Positions 52,449 through 62,996 of a stretch of DNA of 64,000 nucleotides are shown here, one piece after another (position 1 is the stretch's first letter; each line of letters begins with the position of its first letter). This stretch comes from Knufia peltigerae (lineage: Eukaryota > Ascomycota > Eurotiomycetes > Chaetothyriales > Trichomeriaceae). A program made the translations under genes and the position numbers. The DNA is taken from positions 62,001-126,000 of the forward strand of contig JAPDRN010000024.1 in assembly GCA_030247855.1 (NCBI GenBank), read 5' to 3'. The notes under the pieces are model-generated. The model worked only from the letters and a program-made list of their open reading frames with translations. It did not search any database and was not told the origin of the DNA.

Positions 52449-53010
52449 CCTTTCTGCCTTGCCGGGGCACTGTGTGTTGTTTCAATAAGGTTGGCTTGTG
52501 GATGTAGGCAGTTAGGAATAGTTGGTCAGCCTGCTGTTTCCAAATAGTTGACTACTATTGCAGTCGGATTGCTTCCTTGGATGTCGAGTTGCCATTATTC
52601 AATCAGGCTGTTCAGCCTCCTAAAGTAGGTAATTGAGTGGCCGAGAGACACATACGCAGAAGCTTGTAGGCAGTCAAGCATCCGCCAATAGGAAGGGTCT
52701 CGGCGTTCCTCCAGTAGGAAGACAGTATATGCTTCCGCCAATAGGAGAGCAGCCATTGACGCCGCCAATAGGGCTAGTCAGCTACCATCACAGCCGATAC
52801 AGGTTTGAAGTACCGGAATGGAGACATTTGGCGCATGGTTTCGGTCTCGGCCAAGCTCAAACTGATGGCTGACAAGGGAGTCACCTAATCGTACGCTGGA
52901 GAATTGAGGCTTGAGCTTCCAACCTCTTTATTTCAAAGCCGCTTCCTCAATCACTCCACGACCAGCAGCAAACTTGATCCGAGCGCATCATTATCTTCAT
53001 AACTATCATC
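52449..53010. promoter_or_regulatory. Divergent promoter region with three CCGCCAATAGG boxes
   Basis: Between the flavin reductase and the ketopantoate-reductase-like gene. CCGCCAATAGG occurs at 52682-52692, 52735-52745 and 52762-52772, all in the same orientation. CCAAT is the core bound by the fungal HAP/CBC complex. No gene is visible. Confidence 0.6.
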
Positions 53011-54027
53011 ATGAGTCATCAAAGCAATCCTCGCGTCCTTATCGTGGGCGCTGGATCTATGGGTCTTGTCTGCGGCTACATTCTGAGCGAGGCAAAGGCT
53101 GAGATTACGTTTCTCGTGCGGCCGCACCGTGTCAAGGACTTGAGTCCCCCTCGGCGCTTGTACTGCTTCAATGATCACAAACTCAAGACATTCCAGGCCT
53201 ACCAAGTGGCCACTGATCCAGAACACATGATAGACGCACAGTACGACTTCATCTTGATCACCCTGGACACCCATGCCCTGATGAACGAAGTCGGAACAGA
53301 GTTGGTGAAAGTTATTGGCAAGGCTGTGTGTGGAAGCAGAACCATGGTGGTAATCGGCAGTGTCTCTTTTGATATTCGGCCATGGTTTCTTGAAACCTCC
53401 CAAATCCCTAGCGAACAGGTAGCCAACGGCATGACCCTTGTCCATGCGTATGCACCAAGCGTTGTGAAGCTACCTATCCACGAGGGCACCGACCGCAAGC
53501 TTCTCCAAGAAGCCGACCAGGGGTATGTAGACAGTCTTGGGGCTGGCTTCATTATCAGCGACAGTGCACCTGTTGTGGCCGAAAAGTTTTCCGCTCTATA
53601 CAACTCGAGTACGTTGTCATCATGTGCGGTATATCCGGCAGAGAAATATCTCCTATTCAGCGCCAGCTTATTTCCAGTATTTCCAGCCTATGAGCTGCTT
53701 GGTTGGCCTGACTACGACGCGATTGATCCTGAGGGAGAGATCTGGCGTGTCTGCATCAGCGCAATGAAAGAGATTCAAAGACTTAGTATCATGGGAGTCA
53801 TGGGTGAAGGCGCCGCCGAAAGTACGTCTGGAGTTGGAGTTATACAGCAGTTCTCGGGTATGGCAAAAGCGATGTTTCCCTTCCCGCTGGTAGAGTTTTA
53901 CAAGTACCACCATGGTGGTAAAGTCGTCACTCAAGACAGAGAGTTGATGGAAATATGTGTCTCTTATGGCAAGGCGGAAGGAAAGCAAATGTCAGCATTG
54001 AGAGAGCTGCTTCGGCGCACGCAGTAG
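53011..54027 (+). CDS. Ketopantoate reductase-like (ApbA/PanE) oxidoreductase
   Basis: NAD(P)H-dependent 6-phosphogluconate-dehydrogenase-like protein, 338 residues, no intron. The N-terminal Rossmann motif is VLIVGAGSMGLVCGY. FVLVR-like residues follow in FLVRPHR, which suggests NADP. The second domain has the ketopantoate reductase-type helical core, with NSSTLSSCAVY in place of the conserved KxxxN region. Loss of the exact catalytic Lys pattern makes a true pantothenate role unlikely. Catabolic clusters of fungi often carry such paralogues, with unknown substrates. Confidence 0.8.
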   Translation: MSHQSNPRVLIVGAGSMGLVCGYILSEAKAEITFLVRPHRVKDLSPPRRLYCFNDHKLKTFQAYQVATDPEHMIDAQYDFILITLDTHALMNEVGTELVKVIGKAVCGSRTMVVIGSVSFDIRPWFLETSQIPSEQVANGMTLVHAYAPSVVKLPIHEGTDRKLLQEADQGYVDSLGAGFIISDSAPVVAEKFSALYNSSTLSSCAVYPAEKYLLFSASLFPVFPAYELLGWPDYDAIDPEGEIWRVCISAMKEIQRLSIMGVMGEGAAESTSGVGVIQQFSGMAKAMFPFPLVEFYKYHHGGKVVTQDRELMEICVSYGKAEGKQMSALRELLRRTQ

Positions 54028-54451
54028 TTATAGGGCGCGGATTGCTGGACCTGGTGGCACTGGATAATGGGCACGAGTGTTAAATATCCCCTCCCTCAAT
54101 GAAGCGCAGCCCGTGAACGTCCCAGTCCATTATTACATTTGGTCTCGAGCTCAGTTCTTCCAGAACAACAAAGATAATAGTGTTATTAGGTCTGTGTAGA
54201 TGGTGCGTCCACGGACACATGTAAGTAATGTTCTCCCTAGTGCGATGAAAGTAATCGAGCTTGGTGCTGAATTATATATTCTAGACTTTCTAAGTACAAC
54301 TGTTCACCCGACAAAGCTCTTGGAATGGTCAAGTAAGTCACTCGATTCAGATTGAATTCAAGACTTTCCTCAAAGACTTTCATACGACCACACAATCTGT
54401 ATATTGTTGCACTACAGGTACTATAGCTCATATCGTATTTCTAATCTATGG
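54028..54451. other. Convergent 3' region
   Basis: 424 bp with no gene. Confidence 0.35.
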
Positions 54452-55573
54452 CTAGAATAATGCCAGTGCATTGACGGGACTTGCTACGAGCCCTGGTACA
54501 TTGAGCGGAACACTGGTGAGCAGGAAACTATATTTCCCAAGCTCTTTGCACTTCTGACTCAGGGCCTTCAGGTCCCAGAGCTCTCCAATTGGCATCCCAA
54601 ACAGAACGAGGAGGTGAAGGTGCAAATGGACTTGGTCAAAGGCGGCATCACTTCCATCCGGCTTTTTCGACGGCATTGCCTCGAGTCCTAGCGCATCTCC
54701 CGCTGCGGCGGCGACTTGAACTCGTCAGACCTATCGGAGGCGTACACCCAAGACTGGTTTACTTACAACGATGATTCCAGATCCACTTCGCTACATCCGG
54801 GCTACTCTGAATGCCACAGGAGTGGTGAGAAGCCATCTTCAACTTTTGTTCGGCCCCCGAGAGGTCCTCGAGCGCCTCCGTGAAGCCCGATCTAATCAAA
54901 AGGACATCACCGGGCTTGAACTGCACGCCCTGCCGCTTGGCGATTGCTTCAATCACGTCGGTCGTAATCTCATGGTTGCTAAATGGGTCGTACTCGATCC
55001 CATTCTCGTCAGCATATGCTTTATAGTCGATCAGGACTCCCCTAGCCACGAGGCCACCACGCTTGTGCCAGTGATTCAACGTCGGTATCTTCTGCTCGTG
55101 ATCTTCATTGCCGTAATCTTGGACCAGCCCTTCTTTTGTAGGTCTAGAGCCATTGTAACCTCTGACGCTAGCCTGGTGCAAATAGTGGCACAACCCATCC
55201 CATTGACTAGAGCTTTGCGTGTTGAATTCAAGTTCATCGTCGAAGGAGTGCACCTTGGCTGGTGTGTCCATAAAGCTTAGGATCTTATGCTTAAGCGGTG
55301 TTCGACCGAAGCCCGGAGTGGATATTGCGCCGAGAGGCCAGTTCAGTGAGACCGACACACCCTCTTTGAGCTCGCTATAGGCCGACTTGACCACGCCTGG
55401 TGTTAAATGATTCAAGGTGCCGTAAACATCCTTTTTGCCCTCTTTGTCGAAAACCCCCCAAGCGCAGCCTATGATCATAAGCAGTGTGCTACATAGCCCT
55501 AATCTTGGAATGACTGACCCTTGGGCATACCCTCCACCTCCGGCAAATCCTCAAAGTTAGGCACATCCGTCAT
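54452..55573 (-). CDS. Cyclase-family (kynurenine formamidase-like) hydrolase, 3 exons
   Basis: Metal-dependent amide or lactone hydrolase of the cyclase superfamily, about 340 residues. Exon 1 (ATG 55573) encodes MTDVPNFEDLPEVEGMPKG. Exon 2 begins CAWGVFDKEGKKD and carries SSSQWDGLCHYLHQAS at the place of the family metal motif (HxGTHxD). In fungal relatives this reads QWDGxxH, as here. GLVARGVLIDY and FKPGDVLLIRSGF follow. The last exon ends SVPLNVPGLVASPVNALALF. It is probably an open-chain or lactone hydrolase in the pathway. Confidence 0.85.
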
Positions 55574-56145
55574 TTTGCCGCGCTTTGTCAAATAGCTCCG
55601 AAGTTGGTTGAGGGGCCAGAGTAGATTTGTCTGTCCCTATCTGGAGAAATGGCTATATATACCCGATTTGACGTTCAGCAGAGTCTGGCAACCCGGCAAT
55701 GAGACGTCTCCAGGTCCAAAATTGATTCAGGGCCAAACTAACGGAGCCAGCCAGCATCCCGATTAGGTAAGTTTCTCTGCGTCCATCCGGCTCCGGGGAA
55801 CCTCCAGCCAAGCGGATTTTGTGGGATGGAACTCCACTTCAAAGGACCGCCGTCGTCCAATAAGTGACCGGAGACAGAACCATCTACCCAGGTTTCTGCG
55901 CTTGTCCTAATTGTTTCACCAGAATTCCGGTGGCGCATAATATTGAATCTTGAACACCGGGACAGTCTTCTTTATAAGAGCTACTGATCCCGCAAATCTT
56001 AAAGGAGCCTGCCGATGGTGCTAAAACCTGGGATAGAAACCCTCCCTCCTACAACGTTCTGACTACAGAGGCAATAGTTTGTTGGGCAACATTTGACCAA
56101 GGATCTGTGGCAACGACTCGATTTTCTCGGCTCCCATCAAACAGC
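55574..56145. promoter_or_regulatory. Divergent promoter region, cyclase / P450
   Basis: 572 bp between divergent starts. No gene is visible. Confidence 0.35.
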
Positions 56146-57920
56146 ATGGCTATTTTAGGGTCGATTGACTCCTCTACCATCCTGTACGGGACTGGCCTAG
56201 GATTGGTGGTCTTGGTAAGTCTATGTTGTTCGTACTGGCTGGCATGACATCCTAATACAAAGTAGCCTATTGTCTACTATGGCACCATTGCAATCTACAA
56301 TCTTTGGTTTCACCCTCTTGCCAAGTACCCTGGGCCACGATTGGCTGCTGCAACGTCCTGGTGGTATGCTCTAAGACTTATGAGAGGAAGCGCCCCTCAG
56401 GAGACGCTAGCTCTCCATGAGCGGTATGGGCCTATTGTACGGATCTCACCAAATGAGTTGTCATTTGTGGATCCTGTTACGTGGAAAGAAATCTATGGCC
56501 ACAGGAAACCCGGCGAACCAGAATTAGTTAAGGACGAGAAATATCACGCTGGAGTTTCCACAGAACCTACGCTTCTCAATGCCAATCGAGAGCAGCATAT
56601 CCAGCTACGCAAAGCCTTGTCCCATGGATTCTCCGAGGCCTCCCTTCGTCTCCAAGAGCCAGTTGTCCAAGAATACCTGGAGATCTTTCTTAATCAGCTT
56701 GCGGAGAAGGGTGAGAATGGCCAGGTTCCTATGGAAATGGTATCGTGGTACTCGGCAAGTTGTGAATTCGCCTTCTGCTTCGATCAATCTAACATGTGAA
56801 TAGTACTTCTTATTCGATACGGTCGGCTATCTCAGTGAGTATTGCAACGTCTTCGATCCTGGTAATGATGGCTGATCTACAAACCCAGCCTATGGAGAGT
56901 CCTTTGATTGCTTGAGAAGCTCCAAGTACCACCTGTGGATTGAGTTGTTTGGGAAGCTACTCGTAATGGGAGCCATGTTTCAAGCAGCAGGACGACTTCC
57001 ATCTTGGTTAAGAAAGCCGTTTCTAGCGCTCACGGTGCCTTCTGAATGTAGGCGAGCCGCTAAGATAGAGTCAGAGATCTTGACAGTGAGTAATTTGTGG
57101 ATGCCGGGGTATTTCAGGAATTGACACCGACAGGCCAAAGTCAACTATCGTCTAGAAAACACGCCGCCCATCCCTGATTTCATGGGGAAGCTCTTCGATT
57201 CGTATAATTCGAAGTCGAACACCATGTCATACTACCAGTTGAAGCAGAATTCTCGAATCTTGGTTATGGGCGGAAGTGAGACTACCTCGACCGCACTGTC
57301 AGGTAAGAAGGCCATTCTCCTCTAGTAGCACGACTCGGACCCTGAGACTAATTACTTCGATAGCTGCGACGTACCTACTGCTGAAGAATCCCGAGGTCCA
57401 TGAGAGGTTAAAGGCAGAGATACGCACCTCGTTCGAGTCTGAAAAGGAAATCAATTCGATCACTGTCAACTCTTGCAAATACCTTCTGGCTGTAATTGAA
57501 GAGATGTTTCGATTTCACCCGCCATCACCCGCGGCACATGCACGGTACACACCTCCTGGTGGCATGATGCTCGCTGGCCATTTCATTCCCGGGGGTGTTG
57601 CTGTTGGCATCACAACCTGGGCTATAGCACATAGCTCCTTGAACTTCGAGCATCCCGAAAAATTTATCCCCGAGAGATGGCTGGGGGAAAAGTCGATCTA
57701 TGATCACGACAGGAGGGATGCAATCCAGCCATTTTCCACCGGTCCGAGAAACTGCATTGGCCGAAATCTTGCCAATTTAGAGATGAAGATGGTTCTGGCA
57801 AAGCTCATATGGAGATTTGATTTGGAGGACTGTACACCTGGGAATTGGCTGGACCAGAAAATCTTTATGGTGTGGGAAAAGAAGCCGTTGTTAGTGAAGT
57901 TGCACCCCCGGAAATTCTAG
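56146..57920 (+). CDS. Cytochrome P450 monooxygenase (paralogue of the P450 at 9626), 6 exons
   Basis: P450 of 503 residues. Exons are 56146-56214, 56266-56754, 56804-56834, 56889-57085, 57134-57302 and 57364-57920, all in frame. The N-terminus is hydrophobic. KYPGPRLAAATSWWY and ISPNELSFVDPVTWKEIYG match the other P450. The I-helix GGSETTSTAL, the ExxR region (EEMFRFHPP) and the haem motif FSTGPRNCIGRN are intact. Exon 2 has the same length (489 nt) as exon 2 of the other P450, supporting a duplication. Intron 2 uses GC-AG (GCAAGT). Confidence 0.92.
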
Positions 57921-58799
57921 AAGAACAGACGGTGGTTGGTCGATAGAGGTAATCTTTAAGATCACACGTTGACTACAGCCATGTCTCTTCGCGGGAGTTG
58001 ATTAACAGGTGTCCTCGTGAACTGCGTTTCTGTTAAACAGCTCGGAGTCGCCACAGCGATATACATTGCCAATACTGTAATGATCACTGCGTCGCAGGAT
58101 GAGTTCTCACTGCTGTAAGAGCCGCGCACAGCTTAATGCCTGCTCCCGGTAGCTGCACGAATCTGCAACATTTACTACTAGTGTCTCAAAGATATGCAGT
58201 ATAAGTAAGAAATTACCACTGCTAATTAAGAATTCGATTCTTCCACAGGGAACGCGTTTTCTATGGTATTTTGGCTACGTTCCGCTGAGTGTTATAAGCG
58301 ATATGTAATCGCTTTGTCAAAGTGAGAGTCACTTCTAACCGTTTTGTTCTTCTTTAGCATGATTTATATATCAATATTTAAGCTAACTCAATAATCGAAT
58401 CGGACTGTCCACCCACTTTTACTCAGTGCTTTCTCGCCGGACGTAGACACTTGCGATTGTTGCAAGTAGTTGGGAAAGCAGCCGCCAGCGCCTTTTTCAT
58501 CGCCAAATTCAGCCTACGTACTCCTCAGTAAAGACGCCATATTTCTGCAAATCTGGGCCGAGATCTCGGCATAAGACATTCACGGTACAAAACCAAGATT
58601 TTACTGCTGAAAAACTACCTGGGTAATGTTGGCTGGTGCCGACAACTCGAGCCCCTCTTGTGCCGGTCGTGATTTTGTGATCAACCACGAAAAGAAATCT
58701 TTTGTTCAGATCTAGAGCTGTCCCCGAATCATTTACACTGTATTGCGTTGCATGGCGCGGCATGATTGACGTATTAATACATTCCCTCAGCTGTGCCTA
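57921..58799. other. Gap of about 880 bp without a gene
   Basis: Downstream of the P450 and upstream of the ALDH relic. Partly AT-rich, with no coding frame of note. Confidence 0.35.
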
Positions 58800-59850
58800 C
58801 CGTTCAACGTTTTCGTGTTCGGCGTCGACTAGAGAATTTGACGTCTACAGCCCGACGACGACAGAACTCGTCACTTCCGTCTGCGAGGCGGGTGTGGAAG
58901 ACGTCGACGCCGTAGTTGACGCGGCGGTCCAAGCCTTTGAGGTCTGGTCGGACCTGCAAGCGGCGGAGCGAGGGCAACGGTTGACTCGTCTGGCCGACAA
59001 GATGGAACAAAACATTGCCGAGTTGAGTCGTCTCGAGGCCATCACCATGTTACTCAAAGTTCCGAAAAGAGTCCCCTGTCGTGTGTCCTGGTGGCTAGGT
59101 GGCTGGAGAGGAAACCAATTTCCCAAAAGGAACGCTCAACATCTTGAGTGAGTTCGGTAGACCTTTGGCGAGGCACTCGCAAAACACGTGGACATTCGAA
59201 AACTGGCCTTTACCGGTTCTACGGCCACAGGTAAAGCCATCAAGGAAGCTGCCGTAGAGAGTGATCTGAAAGCGGTCGCTTTGGAATTAGTGAGGAAGTC
59301 CCGCTCCCCCTCTTCCTCCCTGGCATTTTCGACGATGCAGACCTGAAAAAGGCAGCCGTCGACGCAGCCAACAGCATCCTAGTGGTACCCGGTCAGGCTT
59401 ACATGGCCAGTACAAGGGTATATACTGAAGAAAGTCGATCAAAAGAAGTTTTGGATCTGGTGTGTGTACTCAATTTCAATATTTCTATCGTAAAGCACGT
59501 TTTCTACATTCATATCAAGGTCGATGACTGGTCATGCAACCACTGATGCTGATAACCGAACAAAAAACAATGGTTGAAGACTGAAATTGTCAAGAGAGGT
59601 GTCTGGAGATCCTTTGGCGAGCGGCACCCTCCATGGACAACAAGCGGATCGAGTTTAATACGAAAGGGTGCTCGATTTCCCCAAACTCGCGCGAAGAGGA
59701 AAAGCTCGAGGTGGTGTTGGGAGGAGATCGAGAAGACAAAACCGGAGATTTCGCACAACCGACCATCACCTACAATCCGCCCCACGACAGTAGGTTGGTG
59801 AGGGAAGAGATTTTCGGCCCCGTGGTGAGCGTCTGCACGTTCATCGCCCA
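58800..59850 (+). pseudogene. Decayed aldehyde dehydrogenase remnant
   Basis: Pieces of an ALDH are spread over several frames. The N-terminal part (FDVYSPTTTELVTSV, AVVDAAVQAFEVWS) stays open to about LEAITM near 59055. About 85 residues are then missing. Further pieces are FPKGTLNILSEFG and KLAFTGSTATGKAIKEA. LEL is followed by VRKSRSP where GGKSP is expected. The site of the catalytic Cys reads PGQAYMASTR, so Cys has become Tyr. The last piece is DFAQPTITYNP through VREEIFGPVVSVCTF, and it stops 20 bp before the stop codon of the neighbouring regulator, so about 100 C-terminal residues are absent. It is clearly non-functional. Confidence 0.85.
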
Positions 59851-59868
59851 CCAAAAACTAATTACAAA

Positions 59869-62610
59869 CTACAACCCAGGTAAACCAGCCATGTTCTCCG
59901 GAACTCTAGCAAAATCCATCCACATCTCCTCTAGAGCTTCGGCGTTGGTCATCAAGTCAGGTTGGAAAGGTATCAGAGAGTCACCACTCAGTAAAGGTAA
60001 CTGTGACATACTAGCGCCGCCCACGTCGGGCTGTTGCGGGTTCCAAAATGATGCAGCGGTAGCGGCAGTCCATTCTTGTCTCGACGAGTTGTAGGTATGC
60101 GAAAAGACCGTACCGTCCGACGATCGATCTATCGGTTTGTTGCTGGTGTTGGTGCTCGTGTTGGTGCTGGAGTTTGTATTGATCGTTCTCATGTCAGTGT
60201 GTGATCCCGTGACATTAGGACTATTTACAACTGTCGTGTCAAGAACAGAAAAGTTTTGGGTATGATTTTGGTCTTGATCTTGGTCTTGGTCAATGACCAA
60301 ACTTTCCGGATACACGTCGATGCTAGTTAGAGGTGTAGAAAGTTCACCGTAACTTGACCGAGGAGCCCGACGACCGCTTGTGGCATGCTGTTGCTGTTGT
60401 GATTGTTTTTTGGTGGTGGTGGTGGTGCTGCTGCCGCCGTTGCTGATTAGTTTGATACGTCCAATAATGTGATCAATGGTCTGTAAGATCCATGCAGAAG
60501 CGAATTGTTGTTCCGAAAGAGAATGTAGCATGACTCGACACTCTTCCAACCTCCGATTGGCCTCGGCCCGAAGCTTGATGTCTTCCGAAAAGGTATCAAA
60601 GACGTGGTGTATGCTGGCCGGCATCAAGCAACTTACTACGGTCGCCGATAAAAATGTGATTAGGTCGGCCCGGAAAAAGTCCATGGCGATCTTGGTGATT
60701 TCCTGAGCGCAGCTCCTCACGATGGCGCGTGACGTGTCTTTGCGGTATTGCTCCGCGGTGTTGGTTCCCCTGGGGCTTGTCGTGGTGCCGGTGGTGGTGG
60801 TGGGGGATGATGCTTCCGCTGGCAACATCTGAGGTCGGTGTATGGTCATCAACGCCAGGTGATAGAGCATGGCCAGTAAGCCTCGGTGACACAACTCGGC
60901 TTTATACCAAGGGGGTGGAGGGTCGAATGGCAAAACACAACCAACCTGCCACCATAGATCCTCACCAAGCTGTTGTCGCCAAGCCATGAGTTCTTGCTCG
61001 CAGACATTCAAATCTTCAATATTTAGTTGCCGTTTCGACGCGACGTGATTCGAACCTTCCATTTGCTGTGCCGAATAAAGCACCGCCGTCCTGCCCGCCG
61101 CGTTTTCAGGGCATGCCGCGGCCAAGATCCGGCCAAAGATGTCGATCAGTTTTGTAAACTCGACGGTGACTCGCGCGAGAGCCTGACCTTGCTCCTTGGA
61201 AGGCGGCGGAAGGCCCATCAACGAGGTTTGAGGCGTGCCTTCTCCTTCATCATCATCGAGGTCAAAATCCTGCAAACAGAGCATGGCCACGTTATGATCA
61301 ATCGGCTTGATCCGGGGAGCACGACTCATACCAATGGAACTAATCACTTCGCGTGTGTGCAGAGCCCACCAGAGGCGGCGTCGATGTTTTCGCTGCTGGT
61401 GAGCTGTTGGGCTTCCTCCGTCAACCCCAGCAACGGGCGGCTCCTGGGGTAGATCAACTGTACGTGCAATGGAATAGGCAACGCCAATCCAGTGCCAGCT
61501 GTCCTTTCTTTCGTTGGTGCCTCTCCACCAAAAGGCCCACAGCAACAAGGACTGGACAAGGCAGATCCTGTCTTCTTCGTAATCCATGTCGTAGAGCAAC
61601 CTGATTTTTCGATGCCAACTCTGACGAAAAGCCTTCCTGGTCAGGAACCCGGCATTTCGGACTAATCGGACGTCAGCCCACATGCTGCCAGCAAAGATGA
61701 GGGCTTGAAGCAAGAGCAAGCTCAGAAGTTGATGTCCTTCACCGCCGCGATTGATTGTTGACTGAACTTCGACAATGTCCACGGTTGGGTATAACGGATG
61801 GATGTAGAGAGTGTAGCACCGAAGACACTCCTCCATCAACGGGCGGTCTGGCAGTGTGAATGCGCCCTTCTTCTGGAGATATTCGATGTCGTCTGACTCG
61901 AGAGATAGTGGCAGAGGTCTGACATAGTCGGGAAGATTCGGCGACCTTGACGTATTGTACGAGTAGCTCATCGGGGCTAAGTTTTGTAAAAACAATGAGC
62001 GGCATTTCCTCCAGGTAACATGACTTCATTACTTACTTGGTTCGGCCCACTGCTTCATTTGGTCTTGGTTGGTAGGGTTGACGGGATCCGACAATGACGG
62101 CGGGGGGTCCTCCTGAGCATCGACGAGGTCGAACGAAGCCATGCTTGATTCTTGGTACTTCGTAGATTGTGTAGTTTCTCGGTTCTTGGCTCTTTGGTAC
62201 GACGTAGGTGTCGACGGTCCAGCATCTTGGTTCGCATTGACGTGTCTAGATGTCAGTCTGGGCTTTCTAAAACCCCCGCAAGTTAGTGGGATGAACGGTG
62301 AGCTGCGATGGTGTGGAGAGGAGACAGACTTGCGACTCTGTTTAGGCACCAAAAGACAAGGGACATTTTCAAAAGCACATATAGAACAGCGCTTTCCGTC
62401 CCTCGAGTCGCACCGGACTTTCTTCAGGCGACATAATTTACACGCGGATCGAGCACGCGGCGCAATGGAACGAGTTGCACCACCAACACCACCACCGGCG
62501 ACTTCCCCCAAGCTGGAGGCCGAGGTTTGCATGTCGATGTTTTGAGATGATGTTGATGACGATGTTCCCTGTTGAATTAGGCCTAGTTGATGTAGTCGGT
62601 AACAAGACAT
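59869..62610 (-). CDS. Zn2Cys6 transcription factor with fungal_trans domain, 2 exons
   Basis: Nuclear regulator, about 880 residues. Exon 1 starts at the ATG 62610 and encodes the cluster ACKLCRLKKVRCDSRDGKRC then SICAFENVPCLLV, spacing C-x2-C-x6-C-x7-C-x2-C-x6-C. An intron (GTAAGT near 62032 to about 61980) follows AEP. Exon 2 has the fungal_trans domain (RCYTLYIHPLYPTVD, LVQSLLLWAFWWRG, RRRLWWALHTREV). This resembles cutinase-regulator-like (CTF1/Far) factors. The tail is low-complexity (poly-Thr and Asp-Gln repeats). It is a good marker for the right end of the island and lies beside the ALDH remnant. Confidence 0.88.
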
Positions 62611-62996
62611 CAAACGTCTTCATACAGGTATTTCGCGGTGATGAAAGACGTTACTCAGCCATGAGTTCGGATGATTAGTGATACTTATCAACGAGACGGA
62701 CGGGGGAGATTCGGAGGAAACGAGGATCTGGATCTGGATCTGGGGCACCGAACATACTGTATGGAGGAAAAAACTGTGGAGAGACAACGAGAGACAACGA
62801 GAGACACAAACGAGGAGCGCCGAATCTACTCCGTCTGCCGAGCTCTTCTACTCTAGACTCCATATACTTGAATACTACGATTAATAGACTACACGGTATG
62901 ATTGGATGCCATTAACACGGATGGTTGCTCAAAAATACTCTGTATGTACAAGTCATATTGCATGTCTATTTACTTCGCCACGGTCTAAACATTGAA
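62611..62996. promoter_or_regulatory. Promoter region of the zinc-cluster regulator
   Basis: This gap contains short tandem repeats (GATCTG near 62725-62745 and GAGAGACAAC near 62780-62800) and no gene. Confidence 0.35.

Noticed and set aside
54759..55478. Loss of the canonical HxGTHxD metal motif in the cyclase-family protein
   Set aside because: Fungal members commonly read QWDGxxH here, so this is not a special defect.
62725..62800. Short tandem repeats as a possible CRISPR or mobile element
   Set aside because: The units are 6-10 bp with only two or three copies. This is simple-sequence slippage in a fungal intergenic region.
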